Shown in pieces: positions 1-6,539 of a stretch of 22,550 nt of DNA. The notes under the pieces are model-generated. The model was not told where the DNA came from and ran no database searches. It worked only from the letters and a program-made list of their open reading frames with translations. Both the position numbers and the translations under genes were made by a program. How positions within the stretch are numbered: the first letter of the stretch is position 1; each line of letters begins with the position of its first letter. The stretch spans positions 1 to 22,550 of the forward strand of contig DOIX01000078.1 in assembly GCA_003511885.1 (NCBI GenBank), in the 5' to 3' direction. The stretch comes from Cyanobacteria bacterium UBA11153. GTDB lineage: Bacteria; Cyanobacteriota; Cyanobacteriia; Cyanobacteriales; Coleofasciculaceae.

Positions 1-26
1 TTTTTCAGCAAACCCTATATAGTTTG

Positions 27-40
27 AACCAATAACCAGT
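27..40. repeat. Short heptad repeat just after a stop codon
   Basis: There are two 7-bp units (AACCAAT, AACCAGT) followed by an A/T-rich third unit. They lie immediately downstream of the stop codon of the exported protein gene on the minus strand. This is a minimal version of the heptad arrays seen elsewhere in the window, read as ACTGGTT/ATTGGTT on the sense strand of the gene. Confidence 0.4.
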
Positions 41-46
41 AAAAAA

Positions 47-637
47 TTAGCGATCCCGAAGTTCAGTTTCTAGTTTATCCAAATCCTCCTTGAGAAAAAT
101 TATCAACTGTCCGTTATAAGCTTTACCGCTATCGGTTTGGGTAACTTCCAGCCAATAAGCAAAGCGTTCCCCCAAGACAAGTTTCCCCTGTTGTGCTACA
201 ATTAAAGGCCGATTTTGTCGCCGTGCCACATCGATAGTTTCTGGGGTAGGATAATCGTAAACTAATCTCGCTCTCTGATAATCTTGATAAATCGCCGGAC
301 CATAAATTACACGGAGAGACTCTTCAAGTCTTTGGGCAGTTACTCCATTAATTGAATCATAGAAAGAAATACGTTCGCTACGGATATATCTTTTACTTGT
401 GGGAAAACCAAGTTTACCTGGAGATAGCGTTGTCGCTTGAAAAGTAAATCTTTGCCCCGCTGTATTACTTTTGGTTACTAATAATCCATCACCAATACCA
501 GGGCGTAAGGTAGGATGTGCCGCAATCCAAGAAGTGACAATTTCTACAGTTTCTCCTGGCAAAGCATTAGCCCGATTTCCCAATAAAGCGAAGGCAATGC
601 CCAATGATAAAACTGACAATAGTTTCCGGCTTTTCAT
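47..637 (-). CDS. Exported protein of unknown function
   Basis: A 196-residue protein with a clear Sec signal peptide: basic MKSRK, a hydrophobic core of about 14 residues, and a likely cleavage after Ala-Asn-Ala near residue 25. The mature part of about 170 residues has no transmembrane segment and no motif I recognise. Its composition suggests a soluble mixed alpha/beta periplasmic or lumenal protein. I chose the ATG at 637 because GAGGAA at 645-650 lies 7 nt upstream. An in-frame TTG at 643 sits only 1 nt from that ribosome site. The gene stands alone and a short heptad repeat follows its stop. It looks like a conserved cyanobacterial hypothetical protein, but I cannot give a function. Confidence 0.75.
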   Translation of the reverse strand: MKSRKLLSVLSLGIAFALLGNRANALPGETVEIVTSWIAAHPTLRPGIGDGLLVTKSNTAGQRFTFQATTLSPGKLGFPTSKRYIRSERISFYDSINGVTAQRLEESLRVIYGPAIYQDYQRARLVYDYPTPETIDVARRQNRPLIVAQQGKLVLGERFAYWLEVTQTDSGKAYNGQLIIFLKEDLDKLETELRDR

Positions 638-865
638 TACCAATTTCCTCTATGACTATTTGGGATGGAAGGATTGTATCCTTTTCGCTCGATATTTTTA
701 TTGGGGGAATAGTAGCAACCACCAGGGCAGTTAAGACATTCTCAATTCCTCAAACCCTTGATTTTACAGCTTTCTTCCTGAGCCAATAGCCCCCAGCCCC
801 TAGTCCCTCGCTATAATAGCATTTTTATTTGAGATGTGAGACAAAAATCTGATGGGGAGACAACC

Positions 866-967
866 ATGGCTCTACTCAATCGCAAAAATCCTTTCACAGA
901 ATTTGGTTTGAGTTGTGGTGTAATGACATTAGTGCCAGACATCAGTCTTATTTTAGCAACGCCCTAA
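866..967 (+). CDS. Possible 33-residue small protein
   Basis: A short frame starts with ATG after a good ribosome site (GGGGAGA at 854-860, 5 nt spacing). A perfect TATAAT lies at 812-817, about 50 nt upstream, but I see no matching -35 box. The product begins MALLNRKNPF and ends with a moderately hydrophobic stretch of about 15 residues. Its stop overlaps the stop of the convergent gene at 964. It sits in an otherwise empty spacer (638-963). It could be a real small protein or a chance frame; initiation signals are the only support. Confidence 0.28.
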   Translation: MALLNRKNPFTEFGLSCGVMTLVPDISLILATP

Positions 968-1488
968 TTAAATTTAATAGTTTGTACTGCTTCATTAAAA
1001 ACAGGTAAATAGCGATCTTTATCTTCTGTTTTCATAATGGCAACCAAACCACATACAGCCCTGTCTAATTGCAAAGTTAATTGGTATTGAGTTACTGGTA
1101 TTTTAGTTTCTTTCTCGATAAAGTTAAAAATGTCAATTCTCGCAGGATGATGATTGATATTGCCCAATCTCTGCTCTAACATTTCTAGAGGTTTCCAGGA
1201 ACTATATTCTGCTTGTTCTTTCAAAATAATTTCTGATAATTCTTGATAACTATTCTCATGATATTCAATTTCTGGAATTTGAATAACTTTAATTGTTATA
1301 TAAGGTGAATATGGCTCTCCAAGAGATTGAAAATATATATCACTTGGAGAGTCTGCATCTTCCTTACTTTCCTGATACCAACCAATGGGCAAAGTAATAG
1401 AAATACCTGTTTTTTTACTAGAAAACTGTAATTTATGTTCGGAATTATTGAAAATGTCCATAGTTTTAAATCTTGATAATTTTGCCAT
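964..1488 (-). CDS. DcrB/PsbP-fold-like protein, possible cargo chaperone
   Basis: A 174-residue cytosolic protein without a signal peptide. The layout resembles the PsbP/DcrB (DUF1795-like) fold: an opening strand around FSSKKTGISITLPIGWY (residues 23-38), a central strand run ending ITIKVIQIP, a helix ELSEIILKEQAE, then an N-G/N-HHPAR turn, and a closing helix with YLPVFNEAVQTIKF. Assignment is by pattern, not by search. It starts 72 nt after the lipase-like cargo gene on the same strand, so the two are probably co-transcribed. DUF1795 proteins of the Eag group are known chaperones of type VI effectors with hydrophobic segments; the same role here is inference. Residue 10 is also a Met, so the start could be at 1461; neither start has a strong ribosome site. 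Confidence 0.6.
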   Translation of the reverse strand: MAKLSRFKTMDIFNNSEHKLQFSSKKTGISITLPIGWYQESKEDADSPSDIYFQSLGEPYSPYITIKVIQIPEIEYHENSYQELSEIILKEQAEYSSWKPLEMLEQRLGNINHHPARIDIFNFIEKETKIPVTQYQLTLQLDRAVCGLVAIMKTEDKDRYLPVFNEAVQTIKFN

Positions 1489-1560
1489 CTTACCAGCACT
1501 TAAATGGTACTGGTAAGGGTTTGAGCGATATGGGAGAAAATTTTACTCTTTTTTTCTCTA

Positions 1561-3450
1561 TTACTCTCTTTTCCAACGCTTCCACAAAGCTAATGGTATT
1601 CCCGTAATTCCGCCAACAGCTCCGCCGACGACTCCACCAACAGCTCCTCCAGTTAATGCCGTAGCCTCACCGAATAATGAACCCAAACCACCACCGACTA
1701 CTTTAGCACCGCCTTTGAGTTTGTTGAGGAATCCTCCTTGTTTCCAATTTTCGACTCCCTCCGTTGCTAATTCTTTTCCACCACTAGCTAATGCCCTACC
1801 TGGAGAAGAGCCGATATTAACACCTTCAGATAATCCTTCACCTGCTCCTTTAACAGTATTGTAAGCACCTACGGCAAGTGTTCCACCTACTCCTCCAGCC
1901 AAACCACCAGCTAATGCCGTAGCACCACCAGCTAATACCGTAGCCCCACCGAATAATGAACCCAAACCACCACCGATTACTTTAGCACCGCCTTTGAGTT
2001 TATTTACGAATCCTCCTTGTTTCCAATTTTCAATTCCTTCCGTTGCCAATCCTTTTCCTCCTTTCGCTAATTCCATTCCTCCAATTGCTAATGCTCCTCC
2101 TGGTGCAGCCAACTCTCTGGCACGTTCTGTGATAAATTGAGTACCTGCAAAAGGATTATCATCATACATTCCTACTTTTTCATTGACACCAATCTGTTCG
2201 CTTTTTAGATCAAATGCTTCACGGGCATTTTGATCGATACCAACTTCTTCTTGTTGTTGTTTAAATGCCTCATCTTGCAGTAAAAATTTTGTATGATTTC
2301 CCGGCCCACTGCTCTCTAGATTATGTAAATAAAATTGAGCCTTTCCTTCCCCAGTGTATAAACCTGAACCACCAAGATGCTTACCTCCAGCCAGATCCAC
2401 AATATCACCTGTGGCAATGTGATGAACCATTTCTGGTCTTTCTTCCTCTGGAATATTGTTAAATTGTCTAACTTGTTCTTGACTAATACCAGGGGCTTGA
2501 AAGGTGACTGCTTTCTGAATGGAACCGGGGAAAGCAGAGGCAGCTTGTTGAGCTAATGCGCCGCCTAAACTATGCCCCGTAACATCCACTTTTCCTCCAG
2601 CTCGACTGATTAAATTCTGCACTTCCTCTTGTTTGGCTTTAAATGCAGTAAAACCAACAGCAATTGGATCTAAATCAGCCATAACATCCCCTGCTTTATC
2701 AGGCTCAGTCCCTTTAAAAGCTAAAACAGGTGTTTTCTGAGAACCTTCTTTAGGCATTAATAAACCACAAAATAAACCACTACCTTTTACTGTACCTATC
2801 CAATTTTGTTGATAGCCTTGACTGTCCAGCCATTTTCCCGCTTCTGCTGATATTCCATCTTGACCATCGTAGGCTAATTTATGGGCAATTAGTTCGTAAA
2901 CAACATCTATACTATCAACTTTAGATGCTGCATTTTCATCGATTAAATCTCTCTGAATATCAGAAATATCTCTCTGAGGCTTCATTTGCAGTTTCGCCTG
3001 CATTTCCTCGTCTGCTTCTTCTTGACGCTGTATCGACTCCCCTTGAGGTGACTGAGCTGTTGCAGGTGAATTGATTTTGTCTACAACCTCAGCCGCTACT
3101 GTATCAGCTTCCTCCTCATACTTATCCCCAGGTTCCCCAATCGTCAATTTTGCTTGAATCGGTGCAAATGGCGCTGGCGCAAACAGCGGAATACTCGCCC
3201 CATTGTAACCAAATGTTTCGACTTTATCCTGTGCTTCGGGTGTCAGGGGTTGTACTTCTGATTGGGATGATTTTTGAATAGGAGTGGAAAAGGGGCGGGT
3301 TCGCAATATATCATCAGTTGTTGGCAACTCAGTACTTCTGCCTTTTTTACCCTTACTAAAGCCACGAGATTCCATCATCTTTGGCTGGGGCTTCGGGGTG
3401 AAAGCTGATGCGCTAATATCTTTCCTGCTGATATGCTTGCGGCTACCCAT
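1561..3450 (-). CDS. eCIS-type cargo protein with class 3 lipase domain
   Basis: A 629-residue protein in three parts. Residues 1-145 form a basic, Pro/Ser-rich leader ending in KLTIGEPGDKYEEEAD (101-116), a sequence typical of proteins carrying DUF4157 that are loaded into extracellular contractile injection systems. Residues 180-395 look like a class 3 lipase: oxyanion-type AFKGTEP (244-250), nucleophile motif GHSLGG (Ser294), candidate acid in GDIVD (Asp349/352), candidate His386 in GNHTKF. Residues 450-629 are glycine-rich and hydrophobic, with two copies of a 41-residue unit and a basic KRWKRE end. The DUF4157 metal site itself is absent. There is no signal peptide, as expected for cargo loaded in the cytoplasm. 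I infer a phospholipase-like effector acting on membranes. No sheath, tube or baseplate gene lies in this window. Confidence 0.78.
   Translation of the reverse strand: MGSRKHISRKDISASAFTPKPQPKMMESRGFSKGKKGRSTELPTTDDILRTRPFSTPIQKSSQSEVQPLTPEAQDKVETFGYNGASIPLFAPAPFAPIQAKLTIGEPGDKYEEEADTVAAEVVDKINSPATAQSPQGESIQRQEEADEEMQAKLQMKPQRDISDIQRDLIDENAASKVDSIDVVYELIAHKLAYDGQDGISAEAGKWLDSQGYQQNWIGTVKGSGLFCGLLMPKEGSQKTPVLAFKGTEPDKAGDVMADLDPIAVGFTAFKAKQEEVQNLISRAGGKVDVTGHSLGGALAQQAASAFPGSIQKAVTFQAPGISQEQVRQFNNIPEEERPEMVHHIATGDIVDLAGGKHLGGSGLYTGEGKAQFYLHNLESSGPGNHTKFLLQDEAFKQQQEEVGIDQNAREAFDLKSEQIGVNEKVGMYDDNPFAGTQFITERARELAAPGGALAIGGMELAKGGKGLATEGIENWKQGGFVNKLKGGAKVIGGGLGSLFGGATVLAGGATALAGGLAGGVGGTLAVGAYNTVKGAGEGLSEGVNIGSSPGRALASGGKELATEGVENWKQGGFLNKLKGGAKVVGGGLGSLFGEATALTGGAVGGVVGGAVGGITGIPLALWKRWKRE
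1660..2061 (-). repeat. Two-copy internal repeat in the lipase tail
   Basis: Residues 464-504 (1939-2061) and 557-597 (1660-1782) of the lipase-like cargo protein match at about 35 of 41 positions, with a spacing of 93 residues. Both contain ENWKQGGF, NKLKGGAKV and GGGLGSLFG. The DNA is also very similar, so the duplication is fairly recent or is kept alike by conversion. Confidence 0.85.
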
Positions 3451-3459
3451 TTTCTGTTA
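3265..3459 (-). repeat. Cargo leader repeat, copy 1
   Basis: This stretch covers the first 62 codons of the lipase-like cargo gene plus 9 nt upstream. It matches 5188-5382 with only scattered base differences, and the encoded 62 residues are identical. Upstream of position 3459 the similarity stops abruptly. The leader therefore behaves as a duplicated unit carried by different cargo. Confidence 0.85.
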
Positions 3460-3721
3460 CCTGTGTGAGTTTTGTGGGGAGTTGGGAATAGAGATATTCT
3501 TATATTGACGCTCCTATATTTTTTTTGTCAAAAATATTTATATTTCTTAACTTAATTGGGTTTGAGTTATGGTGGTAGAGACCAGACATTGGCAATGAAT
3601 AAATGCGAAGGAGGCGAGCGAGCGCACTCTTCATTACATTCCTTCTAAATCTCCTGTCAGTTTTTCATAAGGGGTTACCCTGCGGGAAGCAAACTAGGTT
3701 TCCTCAAACCAACCGACAAGA

Positions 3722-3753
3722 GTGGCGATGCCGAAGGCGGGCGTTGCCATCGC
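3722..3753. repeat. GC-rich imperfect palindrome in the 3451-3757 spacer
   Basis: The spacer between the toxin gene and the lipase-like gene holds an imperfect palindrome (GCGATGCC through GCCATCGC), a type common in filamentous cyanobacteria. Just before it, CTGCGGGAAGCAA and TCAAACCAAC motifs occur that also appear near 4333-4475. A 28-bp GC-rich tract at 3604-3631 is also present. I see no gene in this spacer. Confidence 0.5.
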
Positions 3754-3757
3754 ACTT

Positions 3758-4033
3758 TTATTTTTTACCAAGAATCTTGTCATACTCGGCGTGCGATCCT
3801 AGCCAAAACCACACTATTTTCTCTTCGTCGGCTTTCATCACTCCCAACGCTCGCCATCCTATTCCTATTCTGACTGACCAAATGTTCTCTTTGGGCTTAA
3901 GTTCTTTAAATTCTAAACTGGGATGGAATGGATTCTGTTTCCAGAGTTCGTAGTTCTTCTTGGCAGTTTCTTTTATTCGCGGAGGCAATTGCGCAAATTT
4001 TTGCTGAAAATCCTTAGTTCTAGACGATCTCAT
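3758..4033 (-). CDS. RelE/ParE-superfamily toxin
   Basis: A 91-residue basic protein with the layout of small RelE/ParE toxins: an N-terminal helical hairpin (DFQQKFAQLPPRIKETAKKNYELW), then FKELKPKENIWSVRIGIGWRALG, then a last strand IVWFWLGSHAEYDKIL. The Arg residues in the middle strand and the His/Tyr in the last strand are where this family usually places functional residues. Its ATG overlaps the stop of the upstream antitoxin gene by one base (TAATG), and a GGGAGGAG ribosome site lies inside the antitoxin gene, so the two are translationally coupled. Whether it cuts mRNA or acts on gyrase cannot be read from sequence. Confidence 0.85.
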   Translation of the reverse strand: MRSSRTKDFQQKFAQLPPRIKETAKKNYELWKQNPFHPSLEFKELKPKENIWSVRIGIGWRALGVMKADEEKIVWFWLGSHAEYDKILGKK

Positions 4034-4260
4034 TACTCCTCCCCAAAACCTTTTGATTCGGTTTTACCTTCTCGATCTTCAATCAATGCCGCTTGAGCCA
4101 TTTGCCTGATAATATCTAAATTAATATTAAAATTTGTTAGGGTTTCCTGCCATTTTAATTCATTCTCAATATCGGCTAACAGTTGTTGAGCAATTTGGTC
4201 TTGGAGATTATTGGAAAGTTTTTGAGCTTCTTGGAAGGCTTTTTGTAGCAGTTTAGTCAT
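4033..4260 (-). CDS. Antitoxin partner of the RelE/ParE-type toxin
   Basis: A 75-residue protein, mostly helical. The pattern of LQKAFQEAQKL, then LQDQIAQQLLADIENELKWQETL, is what I know from small cyanobacterial antitoxins that precede RelE-type toxins. The acidic C-terminal part (ALIEDREGKTESKGFGEE) would suit wrapping around a basic toxin. It is the first gene of a two-gene operon and probably represses it, as this class usually does, although I see no clear ribbon-helix-helix or AbrB motif. No strong ribosome site is seen before its ATG. Confidence 0.75.
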   Translation of the reverse strand: MTKLLQKAFQEAQKLSNNLQDQIAQQLLADIENELKWQETLTNFNINLDIIRQMAQAALIEDREGKTESKGFGEE

Positions 4261-4436
4261 GGTTTTCTTTGATAAGTAAATAAAAACTTGGAGTAAATTG
4301 AGCAGACGTATTTTGACATTAAGAAAAAGGTAAGTTACATTCGTTTCTTCAAACCAACTGATCGGAGCAATCGCACTGGCACTGGCTTGAAAATAATATC
4401 CATTGGTTTTGGTTTAATCTATAAGCTTTAGAACTA

Positions 4437-5373
4437 TTATAGGGGATTTTTTTTGTTACTCTGCGGGAAGCAAGCATCGACGTATGGTTTCATTTGCTCT
4501 GTGTAAGTGCGTTGAACCCTTGGCAACACGCCTCCATTCTGCTGCACCACACGAGTCAACTCATGGGCAATCAACTCCTGCCCCCCGACTCCCCGGATCG
4601 TAAGCCCCCTGCCGAAAGAACACATCCTGCCCCGTCGTAAACGCCTTCGCCTGAATCGATTGATTCAACTCATCTGACTGAGCATCCGTATGAACTTTCA
4701 CCCCACTAAAATCTGCCCCCATCGCCTGCCCCATTGACTGTTGCAATCCCGCATCTAATGGCTGTCCCCCTCCTCTGGCACTATTAATCGCTGAGTCCAA
4801 ATCCACAGAGGCTTCCCCTCCCCCAATGGCTTCCCCTTCCTTTTGGATTAACTGAGGTTGGATGTCTTCCTCTGTTTCTTCTTCCTTCCGTTGCAGTGCA
4901 GAAATCTCTGGTTGAGCCTGGACTTCCTCTGTTTCCTCTTCTGCTTGTCGTTGTACCGACTCCCCTTGAGGTGACTGGGCAGTCGCAGGTGAATTGATTT
5001 TGTCTACAACCTGAGCCGCTACTGTATCAGCTTCCTCCTCATACTTATCCCCAGGTTCCCCAATCGTCAATTTTGCTTGAATCGGTGCTGCTTCTGTAGG
5101 CCCGAATAAGGGAATACTCGCCACATTGTAACCAAAAGCTCCTGCCTTCTCCATTGATTCTGGTGTCGGCGGTTGTTTCTCTGCCTCAGATGATTTTTGA
5201 ATCGGAGTAGAAAAGGGGCGGGTTCGCAATATATCATCAGTTGTGGGTAACTCAGTACTTCTGCCTTTTTTCCCCTTGCTAAAGCCACGAGATTCCATCA
5301 TCTTCGGCTGGGGCTTCGGCGTGAAAGCTGATGCGCTAATATCTTTCCTGCTGATATGCTTGCGGCTACCCAT
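4437..5373 (-). pseudogene. Frameshifted DUF4157 eCIS-type cargo gene
   Basis: The leader (residues 1-62) is identical to that of the lipase-like cargo protein and includes KLTIGEPGDKYEEEAD at 101-116. A Glu-rich linker follows, then the DUF4157 core (LQQSMGQAMGADFSGVKVHTDA, then AFTTGQDVFFRQGAYDPGSRG). At a run of six G (4581-4586) the frame is lost. The first frame stops at 4561 after 270 residues, while the rest of the domain (GQELIAHELTRVVQQNGG) continues in another frame to 4437. The metal motif, normally HELTH, reads HELTR (4551-4565). After the domain only about 30 residues remain, so no toxin domain is left. A one-base loss or a two-base gain would restore the frame. It is probably a decayed gene; a sequencing error in the G run cannot be excluded, but it would not explain the Arg. 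Confidence 0.8.
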
Positions 5374-5382
5374 TTTCTGTTA
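5188..5382 (-). repeat. Cargo leader repeat, copy 2
   Basis: This is the partner of 3265-3459. Similarity reaches 9 nt upstream of the start codon and ends exactly where the MITE begins at 5381, so the promoter region of this copy has been separated from its original upstream DNA. Confidence 0.85.
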
Positions 5383-5476
5383 TAGCAACCGCCACAGCGG
5401 TGAGGAAATTCTCACCTAGTAAATTTTAACAAAGGGCCAAGAGCCAATTGTCCTAGCCGCCCTGGCGACTGCTATA
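5381..5476. mobile_element. MITE-like element, copy 1
   Basis: A 96-bp non-coding element runs from TATAGC to GCTATA. Its ends are imperfect inverted repeats (TATAGCAACCGCC at the left; TATAGCAGTCGCC when the right end is read backwards). TA at both ends suggests insertion into TA, as for IS630/Tc1-type transposases. Copy 2 is at 13538-13619 in the opposite orientation. It sits 8 nt upstream of the start codon of the broken DUF4157 gene. Confidence 0.7.
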
Positions 5477-5495
5477 TAGCGGTACTAATATATAT

Positions 5496-5569
5496 AGATT
5501 AGGACATTCTCTTGAGGATTATTCCCCCTTTTGATCGGGGGGTTAGGGGGGATCAAAACGTCCTAATCT
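5496..5569. repeat. Palindromic GC-rich interspersed repeat
   Basis: Outer arms AGATTAGGAC and GTCCTAATCT (10 bp, perfect) enclose an inner C-tract/G-tract region (CCCCC through GGGGGGTTAGGGGGG) with GATC motifs. It can fold into a long cruciform or RNA hairpin. Related C/G-tract repeats occur at 6279-6427 and 15360-15437. Confidence 0.6.
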
Positions 5570-5650
5570 TAAGGCGTAGTGCTATACAATAAAAAAGATC
5601 GCCCTCCCAACCCGATTCTTTCTCAGAAAGGAAATAAACTGGAGACTAAA

Positions 5651-6247
5651 ATGACCTCAGCAACTATCGCAATACCCGTAAAAGAATCACCTTTTCTGTT
5701 TGAGGGAGTTATCTGGAGAGAGTTCAAAGCAATTGAGCAATTATTAGATCGGCCAGGATATCGGCTGTCTTTCCTAGATGGAGTTTTGGAGATACGAAGA
5801 ATGCCTGGAGAACCACACGAAACTGTTAAAGAAAGAATTGGTGCATTGTTGGAACTTTACTTGCTGATGGCAGGGTTTGACTTTACTCCAACTGGCTCGA
5901 TGACTCTAGAAAGTGAAGCCGTCGCCGCCAAGCGGGAGGCAGATAAATCTTATAAACTTGCCCCTGGTAGTAGGCTACCAGATTTGGCGATTGAAGTGGT
6001 GTTTTCTAGTGGCGGAATCAATAAGCTGGAGGTATACAAGCGGCTGAAAATAAAGGAAGTTTGGTTTTGGGAAGATGGGGTGTTAGAGATTTATCATTTG
6101 CGGGGAGAGGGGAATATGCTTGACTATGAAAGGGTTTCTAGTAGTGAGGAAGTGAAAGGAATCGATTTGGATTTATTGTTACGCTGCATTAATATGGTAA
6201 ATCATGTTGATGCGATTAAGACTTTTCAGCAGGCGATTCAGAAATAG
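5651..6247 (+). CDS. Uma2-family (DUF820) PD-(D/E)XK-like protein
   Basis: A 198-residue protein of the Uma2 family, which is abundant in cyanobacteria and has a restriction-endonuclease-like fold. Visible motifs are YRLSFLDGVLEI (37-48), MPGEPHE (51-57), Asp98 in ADKSYKL, PDLAIEVV (110-117, with the Asp and Glu of the PD-ExK site), and EVWFWEDGVLEIY (136-148). The start at 5651 is chosen because GGAGA lies at 5641-5645 and the family normally begins near a hydrophobic strand; a GTG at 5579 would add 24 unusual residues. The physiological role of the family is not established; nuclease activity is inferred from fold. The gene stands alone between two palindromic repeats. Confidence 0.88.
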   Translation: MTSATIAIPVKESPFLFEGVIWREFKAIEQLLDRPGYRLSFLDGVLEIRRMPGEPHETVKERIGALLELYLLMAGFDFTPTGSMTLESEAVAAKREADKSYKLAPGSRLPDLAIEVVFSSGGINKLEVYKRLKIKEVWFWEDGVLEIYHLRGEGNMLDYERVSSSEEVKGIDLDLLLRCINMVNHVDAIKTFQQAIQK

Positions 6248-6278
6248 ATCGAATTTACCTGAGTTCGGTATAACTGAG

Positions 6279-6427
6279 ATCTTGCACCATTCTCAATTAA
6301 CACTTTCACCCCTCCCCCAACCCCTCTCCTTTTAGGGGAGGGGAGCAAGATTTCCGGCTCCCCCTTCCCTTGAAGGGAAGGGGGCTGGGGGGTTAGGTTT
6401 TTCAACTTGTTGAAACTGGTGCAAGAT
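6279..6427. repeat. 149-bp palindromic element with C/G-tract hairpins
   Basis: Terminal inverted repeats ATCTTGCACCA (6279-6289) and TGGTGCAAGAT (6417-6427) enclose two hairpins: CCCCTCTCC/AGGGGAGGGG-type and CCCCTTCCCTT/GAAGGGAAGGGG. It has no coding capacity. The form suggests a miniature inverted-repeat element. It fills most of the 6248-6539 spacer, which contains no gene. Confidence 0.65.
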
Positions 6428-6539
6428 GTTACGTAATAAGGAACTATTTGAGGCTGTTTAAGGGAAGAATCACGATTTCAGGCTACGACAGAATCAATCT
6501 TTCTGCTTACGTCGAACTCATGTCTGAGCGAATAGTCCC

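Noticed and set aside
2880..2910. ELIAHKLAY in the lipase-like protein, resembling ELIAHELTH of DUF4157
   Set aside because: It lacks the Glu and second His, and none of the other DUF4157 motifs precede it; likely chance.
3603..3953. Plus-strand open frame opposite the toxin gene
   Set aside because: It overlaps the well-supported toxin gene on the other strand and a palindromic repeat, and its composition is not protein-like.
5579..5650. N-terminal extension of the Uma2 protein from a GTG
   Set aside because: The extra 24 residues are unlike the family, and the ATG at 5651 has a proper ribosome site.
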